DNA of 64,000 bases, from the NCBI GenBank assembly GCA_958451615.1, contig CAUDQR010000006.1, positions 44,096 through 108,095 on the forward strand. The letters run 5' to 3'. The notes under the pieces were generated by a model. That model had not been told where the DNA came from and searched no databases. It saw only the letters and a list, made by a program, of their open reading frames with translations. Source of the DNA: an uncultured Collinsella sp. GTDB lineage: Bacteria; Actinomycetota; Coriobacteriia; Coriobacteriales; Coriobacteriaceae. Below are positions 20,214 to 31,329 of this stretch, one piece after another. Within the stretch, counting starts at the first letter, position 1. Each line of letters begins with the position of its first letter. Made by a program: the position numbers and the translations under genes.

Positions 20214-21650
20214 TTACGGCAAGGGGATAAGGCCCGAAACCGCAGTGAATGCCATGCAGATAACGCTCACGACCAGGAAGAATTTCCAAGCAACCTTCCA
20301 CCACTGGCCAAGCGGAATCTTGCAGACGCCAAGACCGGCAACGAGCATCGCGCTTGTTGGCGAAATGAGAGACATGGCCGCGCTGCCCATGGAAAGACCC
20401 GTAACTGCAGCCTCGGGGTTTAAGCCCATCAGCTCAACAAGCGGGCCAAAAATTGGAATCGTAAGAGCAGCGATACCCGAAGAGCTCGGAACGAGGATCG
20501 ACAGAAGGTTATCCACGACATAGAGGATGCTCGTAAAGATAACGGCTGGAACTCCAGTGAGAGCCGTGGCGAGCGTATTGAGAATCGTATCGATGATGAG
20601 GCCGTCATTGGCGATTACGAGGATTCCGCGGGCAAGTCCAACAACGATGGCAGAGAACGCGAAATCTGCAATTCCCTTAACGAACTCGCCAGCGATCTCC
20701 TTCTCATTCATCCCGGAAACAACACCAGAAAGAAGGGCCATGGCCAAGAAAATCGCAGAGATTTCGTTCATGTACCAGCCCTGGGCTACCAGGCCCCAAA
20801 TGATAGCGCCAAGTCCAAGCACGAAAATAACCATGACGGCTTTTTGCTTAGCGGTGAACTCGCTATCGAGGAGGTTCTCATCCGCGCCAAACTCTTTGCG
20901 TTTCTCGATATCATCGTGGAAAGCGGGGGACGCTTCGGGGTTTTTCTTAACCTTGAGGGCATACATTACAACCCATGCGACGGCAACCGCCGTGAGCACG
21001 GCAAGGGCAATAGTACGCAACCAAAGCTGGGGGTTGCCCTGGATACCGAGGATGCCCTGGGAAATCAGGACGTTGAACGGATTGACGGTAGATGCGATGT
21101 ATCCGATACGGGCACCCACAAACACCGTCATGAACGCTGTAATTGAGTCGAAGCCCATGGCCATCATGATCGGCATAAGAATCGCAAAGAACGGAAGCGT
21201 CTCCTCTGCCATACCAAAGGTGCTGCCGCCCAAGGCAAAAAGCACCATTAGGATCGGAATGATGAGGACGTCCTTGCTCTTGAACTTTTTCACCACTCGG
21301 GCGACGCCGCTCGTGATGGCTCCGGTCGCCGTGATGACCTGGAAGGAACCTCCCACGATCATAATGAATGCAACGACCTCGACCGCTTGCTGGATGCCGA
21401 TCGCAGGGGCCTCAAGTACTTCGAAGATGCCTTGGCGAAGATCGACCTCGTTGCCGTCCTCGTCCGTATAGACCTTATCGACAGGCTCATAGGTGCCCGA
21501 GACCGTTACCTCGCGACCGTTAACCTCCTGGCGCTCAAACGAACCCGAAGGCACGACCCAGGTCAGAACGGCAAATACGGCCATCAAGACGAGAATGATG
21601 GTGTACACGTGCGGGACTCGAAGAGTGCGCTTCTTTTCTGTCTCTGCCAT
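20214..21650 (-). CDS. YfcC/DcuC-superfamily carrier, probable arginine/ornithine antiporter
   Basis: 478 residues with about twelve membrane segments, of the YfcC family (DcuC-like fold). It has a periplasmic-type loop after the first helix (VVPSGSFERQEVNGREV) and the conserved re-entrant stretches GSTFGMAEETLPFFAI and ILVPSSSGIAALTIPI. As first gene of an operon with arcA, arcB and arcC it most likely exchanges arginine for ornithine. That role is inferred from context, since the classical ArcD belongs to the APC superfamily. AAGGAGGAGAG precedes the ATG. A perfect TGTCAA/TTGACA hexamer at 21781-21786 could be the -35 element, although no good -10 follows it. Confidence 0.85.
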   Translation of the reverse strand: MAETEKKRTLRVPHVYTIILVLMAVFAVLTWVVPSGSFERQEVNGREVTVSGTYEPVDKVYTDEDGNEVDLRQGIFEVLEAPAIGIQQAVEVVAFIMIVGGSFQVITATGAITSGVARVVKKFKSKDVLIIPILMVLFALGGSTFGMAEETLPFFAILMPIMMAMGFDSITAFMTVFVGARIGYIASTVNPFNVLISQGILGIQGNPQLWLRTIALAVLTAVAVAWVVMYALKVKKNPEASPAFHDDIEKRKEFGADENLLDSEFTAKQKAVMVIFVLGLGAIIWGLVAQGWYMNEISAIFLAMALLSGVVSGMNEKEIAGEFVKGIADFAFSAIVVGLARGILVIANDGLIIDTILNTLATALTGVPAVIFTSILYVVDNLLSILVPSSSGIAALTIPIFGPLVELMGLNPEAAVTGLSMGSAAMSLISPTSAMLVAGLGVCKIPLGQWWKVAWKFFLVVSVICMAFTAVSGLIPLP

Positions 21651-21797
21651 CTCTCCTCCTTAATTCAGGGGTTTTTCGTTGCCGGCAAAGCCATTGTGTC
21701 ATCGCGCAAAACACCCTTCCGTCTCTTCGCCCGCCAACGAAGCGCATCAACCCGTAAACGGATTTCAGATTGATGTAATTTGTCAATTTGCTATCTA

Positions 21798-21818
21798 AAT
21801 TGATGTTTAACATCAATT
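21798..21818. promoter_or_regulatory. Perfect palindrome between divergent arc units, candidate operator
   Basis: AATTGATGTT-T-AACATCAATT: two perfect 10-bp arms around one base. The half-site TGATGT recurs at 21771 and 21854 on either side. It lies between the start of the arc operon (left) and the deiminase paralogue (right). A natural binding protein would be the Cro/C1-type regulator encoded at 23.2 kb. It does not resemble an ArgR box. Confidence 0.6.
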
Positions 21819-21927
21819 ACTAAGCCGGTTCGTGCCATTCACCTGTGACAGATATGATGTAAATTTAATCAAACTCGTAATGTGCCACTATGGAAGCAAT
21901 AAATACTCACCGCCAAAGCGAGGTCAC

Positions 21928-23178
21928 ATGTCCGCATTGCATGTTCAAAATGAAATAGGAAAGCTAAAAAAGGTGCTTCTGCACTGTCCCGGCCCCGAAA
22001 CGCGCAACTACCCCGACGGGCAGTTCAATCGGGTCTTTACGTTGCGTCCGTCTAGCAGCTCATTCGATCTTGATAAAGCCCTTAGGGAGCATCATGCTTA
22101 CTCGGCGATGCTCGAGCACGAAGGGGTAGAGATTCTCTATCTTGAAAACCTTCTTACCGAAGCCCTTGATGCGACAGAGCAAGCGCGTCGCTCTTTTATC
22201 GATAGCTACGTTTCAGAATGCGGCGCGCGGGGCATTGAGCTCGAGTCTGCCATTCGCGAGTATCTTGAGCATATCGAAGGTTCCCGCGACCTGGTCCAGG
22301 CAGCCGTCAACGGCGTTCGCTACTCCCAGGTCTTCGACACAAACAAGGAGGTGTTCAGCCTCTCAAAGCTGACGGGAGACGCATACTCACCCGACGACCT
22401 TCTCATAGCCCCCCTTAACACCATGTGGTTCACGCGCGATCCAGCAAGCGTCATCGGCGAAGGTGTCACGCTCAACCATATGTACTGGCCAGAGCGCAAC
22501 CGTGAGGTTATCGCCTATAAAACGATTTTTAACTATCATCCGGATTTCCGCGAGACTCCTCAGTTCTTCAAGCATGAATCGACTTACCACATTGAAGGCG
22601 GCGACCTTCACAACCTCAACAGCGAAAATGTAGCCGTTGGCATCTCTCAACGAACCGAGCCAGCAGCTATAGACACCCTAGCGAATAACTTGCTCTGGGA
22701 CGAGAACTCGACTATTGAGTCCGTATGGGCCATTGAGGTTCCCTACGATGATCTCTGCATTCATCTCGACACATACTTTGCTCGTGTTAACTATGAGACA
22801 TTCCTCATTGACCGGGAGCTCCTGGACCAAGCGCGAGTCTACTGCATTACACGAGGCAGATCGGAAAGGACAACCCGGGCGCGTCATGTCGAAGGCGGAC
22901 TAAAAGAAGCGCTGGGATTAGCCCTGGGTTTAAGTTCACCGCAATTTATCCCTTGCGGCGGCTCAAATCCCGGAGCGGCAGAGGTCGAAAGAACCAACAA
23001 TGCCATAAGCACCCTTTGCCTGGAGCCCGGCAAGGTCTGCGTATACGAAGAGAACACCGAGACTAACAAGGCACTGGAGCAGGCCGGTATTGAACTTGTT
23101 CCCATCTCTATCTTTGAGCTGACAAACGGCTTTGGCGGCCCCAACTGCCTCTGCCTTCCCCTCGTCCGCGCTTCATAA
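21928..23178 (+). CDS. Arginine deiminase paralogue with altered substrate-binding residue
   Basis: 416 residues, clearly homologous to ArcA along its full length. Conserved positions are Asp in FTRDPASVIG, Glu/Asp in HIEGGD, Arg in GISQRT, His/Asp in IHLDTY and catalytic Cys407. The C-terminus reads GFGGPNCLCLP, so Phe402 replaces the Arg found five residues before the catalytic Cys in deiminases (Arg399 in the ArcA here). That Arg contacts substrate in known enzymes. There is also one extra residue before FTRD. The start is the ATG after GAGGTCAC. It is transcribed away from the arc operon and is one base from the next gene. It may be a deiminase for another guanidino or amidino compound, or an inactive sensor; function is not assigned. 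Confidence 0.85.
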   Translation: MSALHVQNEIGKLKKVLLHCPGPETRNYPDGQFNRVFTLRPSSSSFDLDKALREHHAYSAMLEHEGVEILYLENLLTEALDATEQARRSFIDSYVSECGARGIELESAIREYLEHIEGSRDLVQAAVNGVRYSQVFDTNKEVFSLSKLTGDAYSPDDLLIAPLNTMWFTRDPASVIGEGVTLNHMYWPERNREVIAYKTIFNYHPDFRETPQFFKHESTYHIEGGDLHNLNSENVAVGISQRTEPAAIDTLANNLLWDENSTIESVWAIEVPYDDLCIHLDTYFARVNYETFLIDRELLDQARVYCITRGRSERTTRARHVEGGLKEALGLALGLSSPQFIPCGGSNPGAAEVERTNNAISTLCLEPGKVCVYEENTETNKALEQAGIELVPISIFELTNGFGGPNCLCLPLVRAS

Positions 23179-23179
23179 C

Positions 23180-23830
23180 ATGGGAACGGGTCAAAACATA
23201 AAGGCGCTTCGCAAGCGCGACCAGCTCACGCAGGAGGAGTTCGCGGCACTTGTCGGCGTCTCCAAAGAAACGGTATGCCGTTGGGAAAAGGACCGCTATG
23301 CCATCCGCCGGTCGACACTGCTCAAGATCGTTTCGAAATTCAATCTGCAGTTTGACGACCTCGCATCGGAAACCGCAGGGCTTGCCGCAAAACTCGACCA
23401 CGAGGGGCGGAAGGGGGAATCCAAGGAAACTACTACTGACTCCCTTTGTGATGTATTTAAAATTCAGATGAATGGAGGCAGAACGGGACTCAAGCAGACC
23501 GGAACAACGGCGCTCCCCTCATCCGTATTCAAAAACCATCGCGGGTGCTTCTTTGTTCAAATGGACACATCTGCCATGTCCAAATGCTATCCGATAGGAT
23601 CCCTTCTCCTAGTGGACCCCAACCTGAAACCCTGGAACGGATGCTCCGTCCTCGCCTTGGCCGATAATTCCAGAATGGTCATACGGCGATATAGCACCGG
23701 CACGAACACCGTGATGCTGTCATCTTACTCATATCGCACGTCGGAACCGGATATTGTGCTGGACAAACGCCGAATCAGGATTCTCGGAGTCATCGTCTGG
23801 TTTCAGGCATCCCATGACCTGAGCATCTAA
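23180..23830 (+). CDS. Cro/C1-type HTH regulator with degenerate S24 (LexA-like) domain
   Basis: 216 residues. An XRE-family helix-turn-helix (about 5-58; LTQEEFAALVGVSKETVCRWEKDR) is joined by a linker to a LexA/CI-like S24 domain (about 112-212; YPIGSLLLVDPN). In the active family a Ser-Met and a Lys form the protease dyad. Here the region reads TSAMSKCYPIG (Ser131-Ala132-Met133) and the Lys position holds Arg169-Arg170, so self-cleavage looks unlikely. It starts one base after the stop of the deiminase paralogue, so the two are coupled. It probably binds the palindromes between the divergent arc units. Confidence 0.82.
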   Translation: MGTGQNIKALRKRDQLTQEEFAALVGVSKETVCRWEKDRYAIRRSTLLKIVSKFNLQFDDLASETAGLAAKLDHEGRKGESKETTTDSLCDVFKIQMNGGRTGLKQTGTTALPSSVFKNHRGCFFVQMDTSAMSKCYPIGSLLLVDPNLKPWNGCSVLALADNSRMVIRRYSTGTNTVMLSSYSYRTSEPDIVLDKRRIRILGVIVWFQASHDLSI

Positions 23831-23870
23831 CCAAATTTGCTCTTGTTTACCCCCTGCACACATCTCAAAC

Positions 23871-24916
23871 AGCAAAAGCCCCGCAGTCGGAGCGGACTGC
23901 GGGGCTCATGAAGAGAGGCTAGTTTGCGGGCGTCTTGCCTGGCGCCCACGAGAGAGGCAACGAAGTAGAGACTACTCGTGGATGCGGGTACCGGAGAGAC
24001 CGGCCATGGTCTCGGCGGCCTTGTCCAGGGCGCCGATGATGCAGGTGCGGCCCTTGCGGGAGCGGGCGAACTTGATGGCGGCGCGGACCTTGGGCTCCAT
24101 GGAACCCTTGCCGAACTGGCCCTCGTCGGCCAGGCGCTCGGCCTCGTCGGCGGTGAGGTCCTCGAGCTCCTCCTGGTTGGGCTTGCCAAAGTTGATGGCG
24201 ACATGCTCAACGGCGGTCAGCAGGAACAGAACGTCGGCGTCGCAGTCCTCGGCCAGCAGCTCGCCGCCCAGGTCCTTGTCGATGACGGCGGGAACGCCCT
24301 TGTAGCAGCCCTTGTTCTCGTAGTCGCGGACGACGGGGATGCCGCCGCCACCGCAGGCGATGACGATGAACTCGTTGTCGAGCAGGTTGAGGATGGAGTC
24401 AGCCTCGACGATCTTCTTGGGATCGGGGGAGGCGACGACGCGACGCCAGCCGCGGCCGGAATCCTCGACGAAGACCTTGGAGGGATCCTCGGCCATGAAC
24501 TCCTTGGCCTGCTCCTCGGTGTAGAAGGGGCCGATCGGCTTAGTCGGGTTCTTGAACGCGGGATCATCCGGATCGCATTCGATCTGGGTGACGACGGTGG
24601 CGGCGTGCCAACGCTTATAGCGCTTGTGCATCTCGCGGCCGATGCCCTGCTGCAGGTGATAACCAATGTAGCCCTGGGACATGGCGCCGCACTCGGGCAG
24701 CGGCATCTCGGGGGTGCCGATGGCGTCGTGGGCGGCGGCGAAGGCGTTCTGGATCATGCCGACCTGCGGGCCGTTGCCGTGGGTGATGATGATCTCGTTG
24801 CCCTGCTCGATGAGGCCGAGGAGAGCGTGGGCGGTGTTGCTCACGGCCTGGATCTGCTCGACGGGGTTGTTGCCGAGGGCGTTGCCGCCGAGGGCGACGA
24901 CAATACGATCGGGCTT
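23871..24916. repeat. ~1.05-kb direct repeat, copy 2 (second arcC and its terminator)
   Basis: Same orientation as copy 1 at 16748-17793, offset 7123 bp. The two copies enclose arcB, arcA, the antiporter gene, the deiminase paralogue and the regulator gene. Recombination between them would delete or duplicate that block. Confidence 0.9.
23874..23905 (-). terminator. Terminator of the second arcC
   Basis: The same hairpin as after the first arcC (stem GCCCCGCAGTC/GACTGCGGGGC, then TTTT on the minus strand). It stands between two convergent genes and may also stop the rightward transcript of the regulator gene. Confidence 0.9.
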
Positions 24917-24934
24917 GCCAAGAGGCTTAGACAT
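23972..24934 (-). CDS. arcC: Carbamate kinase, copy 2
   Basis: 320 residues, identical to the first carbamate kinase except Leu for Tyr at residue 5. Signatures VALGGNALG, ITHGNGPQVG and ACGGGGIPVV are intact, so it should be active. Unlike the first copy it is alone, with its own long upstream region and a better ribosome site (AGAAAGGATT). A longer frame starting further upstream has no ribosome site. A separately expressed carbamate kinase could serve carbamoyl phosphate made outside the arc operon, for example by the pathway of the neighbouring paralogue (inference). Confidence 0.95.
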   Translation of the reverse strand: MSKPLGKPDRIVVALGGNALGNNPVEQIQAVSNTAHALLGLIEQGNEIIITHGNGPQVGMIQNAFAAAHDAIGTPEMPLPECGAMSQGYIGYHLQQGIGREMHKRYKRWHAATVVTQIECDPDDPAFKNPTKPIGPFYTEEQAKEFMAEDPSKVFVEDSGRGWRRVVASPDPKKIVEADSILNLLDNEFIVIACGGGGIPVVRDYENKGCYKGVPAVIDKDLGGELLAEDCDADVLFLLTAVEHVAINFGKPNQEELEDLTADEAERLADEGQFGKGSMEPKVRAAIKFARSRKGRTCIIGALDKAAETMAGLSGTRIHE

Positions 24935-25494
24935 TGCTGGAATCCTTTCTGTAAAAGGCCTACAACCCATTAATAACCCGCGTCCGTGCAATACGCGAGT
25001 TTATTAAGGTTTATATTCTCTTTATCGCTCATTTTATTCATTTTGAAAATAGTTTAACGGTGAACGGTCGTTTTTACCCGCTCAGCGTAAAGAAGCCCAG
25101 CTCACACATGTTTACGTCATCTACGTGCGACTTTATTTAATTAGAGCAGAGATTAGGCTGGATTATGCAAACTATATCTTTGCTAAACACATAACGGACG
25201 CTGCAATTATTTACTCGCACTATACGAGATTCTATGCACTTGCAAGACAAGTATGCACCCCTGCAATAACACGGGGCTTTTCATCCAACAAAAGGGATAG
25301 CCAATCGCGCTTCACTTTGCGGCAAGCGACTGTGAGTTTGCAGTATAGAACTTTACCGTCGGGTATTGCATGAACGCCGCTGACGCACTTTCGCTCCTGC
25401 CCACCCAAGCAGCCGAGAACGCTAACGGCGTCCCCAGCGTTTTCGCATGGCACCGCGCCGACTCGATGGCTTTGAGACCTAAGCGAATCTTTGC
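24935..25494. other. Non-coding region upstream of second arcC and the ATPase gene
   Basis: The left part (24990-25250) is AT-rich and must contain the leftward arcC promoter. One possible pair on the minus strand is TTCAAA and TAAAGA, 17 bp apart, at about 25023-25051; this is weak. The right part (25370-25490) is GC-richer. A 97-codon leftward frame starts inside the repeat that follows, but I cannot link it to any family. No RNA gene is recognised. Confidence 0.4.
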
Positions 25495-25588
25495 TATCTG
25501 CCAATTTTTGTATGATTTGGGTCAAATCTATTTGCCAATTTTTGTATGATTAGGGCAAATCTATTTGCCAATTTTTGTCATTTGGGGG
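25495..25588. repeat. Three direct repeats (33-34 bp) before the ATPase gene
   Basis: Units start at 25495, 25529 and 25562. The shared core is TATTTGCCAATTTTTGTATG, followed by ATTNGGG and CAAATC; the third copy is truncated and runs into the ribosome site GGGGG. Each full unit contains TATGAT, which can act as a -10 element. The regular spacing (about three helical turns) suggests an operator array for a protein controlling the downstream ATPase gene. Confidence 0.8.
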
Positions 25589-25593
25589 TTTTA

Positions 25594-26955
25594 ATGCTAC
25601 GCCGTAAGGTCACTAATAGGCTTTTGAACTGGAAAAATAACTCTCATAAGGCATTGCTTGTTACCGGTGCGCGTCAAATTGGCAAGAGCTATGCGATTCG
25701 CGCGTTTGGTAAAGACAACTACGCGTCGTATTTTGAGGCCAATTTGCTGCTCAATGCCGAGGCAAGAGATGTGCTCATTGGCGCTAAGAACGCCGTTGAC
25801 TTTATCAACCGCGTGGCCCTTCTTGCGGATGCACCGCTTGTTGAGGGGGATACGCTTATCTTTGTCGATGAAATACAGGAGTATCCGCAGATCGTCACGC
25901 TCATGAAGGCGTTGGTCGAGGACGGGCGCTTTAGCTATGTCTTCTCGGGGTCTATGCTTGGGACTGAGTTTAAGGGGATCTCTTCTTTCCCGGTGGGGTA
26001 TGTCGAGCACATTGTTATGCGGCCAATGGATTTTGAAGAGTTTTGTTGGGCAAACAGCATCAGCGAGAATGTGCTTGCAGACATCCGCAGCTGCCTTGTC
26101 GAGAGGCGTCCCGTCGAAAACTATATTCATGAGGCGATGCTCAAAAACTTTAGAGCTTATATCGTTTGCGGCGGCATGCCGGAGGTCGTACAGAACTATA
26201 TCGATTCGGGTTATTCACTCGTGAGGACGCGTGAGCTTCAAATTCAGCTAGTTGATCAGTACAAAAGCGATATCTCTAAATATGCATCGACTCGAGCGTT
26301 TAACGTTCGCGCGATTTTCGAACAAATTCCCGTTCAGCTTGAGGCGGAGTCCCATCGCTTTGTTGTTTCATCCCTGGGCGAGGGGGCTCGCCTTCAAAAA
26401 TACGAGCAGGATTTCCTATGGCTGGTGAACGCGGGCGTCGGTTTGATGGTCACCCAGGTGACGGAGGCACGAAGTCCTCTCAAGAGGACGGAGAAAACGA
26501 CGGCCTTTAAACTATACGAGTCCGATACAGGTATGCTCGCATCGCGGTATCCCGGCAGCACGGCACGCGCCGTCTACCTTGACATGAAAACCCCCAACCT
26601 CGGCGGCCTCTATGAGAACGTGGTCGCACAGGAACTCGTTGCCCTCGGAGCAGATACGTGGTACTACCAAACACGTGAGGTCGGTGAAGTCGACTTTGTA
26701 ATCGAAGGTGCCCGCGGGCATGTTGTCCCAATCGAAGTCAAATCGGGCAAGAAAGTTCGAGCACATGCAGCCCTCGACCGTTTGATGAGTGTGGGCGAGT
26801 ACAAAATTCCCGAGGCCGTTGTGCTGAGCCACGAAAACCTTTGCAAAGAGGGCAAGATCCTTTACGTTCCAATCTATATGACATTCTGTCTCGATGAGTT
26901 TATGGAAAAGGACGACCCCAACAACGATTTCTCGTTTGCACCCATATCTCTCTAG
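25594..26955 (+). CDS. AAA ATPase with DUF4143 C-terminal domain
   Basis: 453 residues. Walker A is GARQIGKS (25-32) and Walker B is LIFVDEIQEY (Asp91-Glu92). A DUF4143 region follows (about 200-370). The C-terminal EVDFVIEG...VPIEVKSGK has the spacing of a PD-(D/E)xK nuclease-like fold, common in this family. Members are widespread in gut bacteria, often in several copies and often transferred; their function is not established. The ATG is preceded by GGGGGTTTTA. Base composition is lower in G+C than the neighbouring metabolic genes, consistent with transfer. A second, diverged member lies at 62.4 kb. Confidence 0.85.
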   Translation: MLRRKVTNRLLNWKNNSHKALLVTGARQIGKSYAIRAFGKDNYASYFEANLLLNAEARDVLIGAKNAVDFINRVALLADAPLVEGDTLIFVDEIQEYPQIVTLMKALVEDGRFSYVFSGSMLGTEFKGISSFPVGYVEHIVMRPMDFEEFCWANSISENVLADIRSCLVERRPVENYIHEAMLKNFRAYIVCGGMPEVVQNYIDSGYSLVRTRELQIQLVDQYKSDISKYASTRAFNVRAIFEQIPVQLEAESHRFVVSSLGEGARLQKYEQDFLWLVNAGVGLMVTQVTEARSPLKRTEKTTAFKLYESDTGMLASRYPGSTARAVYLDMKTPNLGGLYENVVAQELVALGADTWYYQTREVGEVDFVIEGARGHVVPIEVKSGKKVRAHAALDRLMSVGEYKIPEAVVLSHENLCKEGKILYVPIYMTFCLDEFMEKDDPNNDFSFAPISL

Positions 26956-26985
26956 GTCATCTGAGTCCGCAAGCCAGCCCCCACG

Positions 26986-27225
26986 CCCAAAGTACTGCGC
27001 CTTTCGCGCCAAGGGCGCGAAACAGCAAGGGGATAGAAGGCAGCGACAACCAACTCCCCCACTATGCCCAAAGTGCTGCGATGTTTCGCGCAAAGCGCGA
27101 AACAGCACTGGGGCAGCAGAAGGCCACAATCAGCTAGCCCTCCATGCCCAAAGTGGCGCGTGGTTTCGCGGCCACGCCGCGAAACAGCGACCGGGACAAG
27201 GCACCCCCACAGCCACGTCCTTCAT
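26986..27225. repeat. Three tandem ~80-bp repeats, each with a hairpin
   Basis: Units begin with CCCAAAGT at 26986, 27067 and 27147. Each carries a stem-loop flanked by identical bases: TTTCGCGCC-AAG-GGCGCGAAA, TTTCGCGC-AAA-GCGCGAAA and TTTCGCGGC-CAC-GCCGCGAAA, each followed by CAGC. The stems differ by compensatory changes, so pairing is conserved rather than sequence. They lie between the ATPase gene and the nifJ 3' end. Confidence 0.82.
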
Positions 27226-27255
27226 TCAGCCCCACAATCCGAGGACGTAGTCGTA

Positions 27256-27380
27256 GCAGGACCTGAGGGCTAACCTTCGCGGACACTCCGCAGGACGAAA
27301 GAACCCCCGCCGCACGTAGTGCGCAGCGGGGGTTCTTTCATGTCCGAGGACGTCCGCGAAGGTCAGCCCTCAGATCCTGC
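27256..27380. repeat. Large nested inverted repeat at the nifJ 3' end
   Basis: Outer arms 27256-27284 and 27352-27380 (29 bp) are complementary at 27 positions. They enclose the nifJ terminator hairpin. The right arm ends 10 bp from the nifJ stop codon. Confidence 0.85.
27297..27339 (-). terminator. nifJ terminator (possibly bidirectional)
   Basis: A 14-bp perfect stem GAAAGAACCCCCGC/GCGGGGGTTCTTTC. Each side ends in TTCTTTC, so it can act on both strands. It lies within the larger inverted repeat. Confidence 0.85.
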
Positions 27381-27390
27381 GGTAGGAGAC

Positions 27391-30930
<3,540 letters not shown>

Positions 30931-31329
30931 ATACCCCTCTCCTCTCATATAGGTATACAGGCCCCGGCGATCGCCGGGATGTTGGCGTGATGGGATTTTC
31001 GCTGTTGCTTCCAATCATCTGGCAGGCGGACTTGGCAGCAGGTGCATGGCGTGGAGAGAAGGCATGCCAAGGCGAGGGGCGCTTGCGCACCGCAGGCCCA
31101 GCTACCCGTCTTGCACATGACCGAGCGCCGCAAAGGCCGCATGCCGGATGCTCCCGGGCACGCCCCGGCGATGGGAGGCGCCCGCAACGGAAATCCGCAT
31201 GCGGGTTTATTGTACCCCGCCGTCAAGTGTAATTTCGGCAAATATAGGCGGGCGGTAAAGGTTTACCTCGGGTGACTGCCGGGAGCAAAATGATCCCTTG
31301 GGGACGGAGGGACCATTTGGCGGGACTGG
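30931..31329. other. nifJ leader and downstream region of the FHA gene
   Basis: This region holds the nifJ promoter and leader. A perfect 16-bp palindrome CCCGGCGATCGCCGGG lies at 30963-30978, about 32 bp before the nifJ start. On the minus strand TTGCCG and TACAAT occur near 31206-31236, but their spacing is not standard. No gene-like frame is visible. A short TCCCT/AGGGA hairpin at about 31292-31310 might end the FHA transcript. Confidence 0.45.

Noticed and set aside
20214..21650. The YfcC-type carrier as a C4-dicarboxylate transporter
   Set aside because: The superfamily allows it, but its position as first gene of an arcA-arcB-arcC operon makes arginine/ornithine exchange more likely.
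25232..25525. A 97-codon leftward frame ending near 25.2 kb, with its start inside the 33-bp repeats
   Set aside because: No ribosome site, no recognised family, and the start lies within an operator-like array. It remains possible that it is a decayed gene fragment, but I cannot support a call.
26986..27225. The tandem repeats near 27 kb as a CRISPR array
   Set aside because: Only three units of about 80 bp, with similarity across the whole unit rather than identical repeats with unique spacers, and no cas genes in the window.
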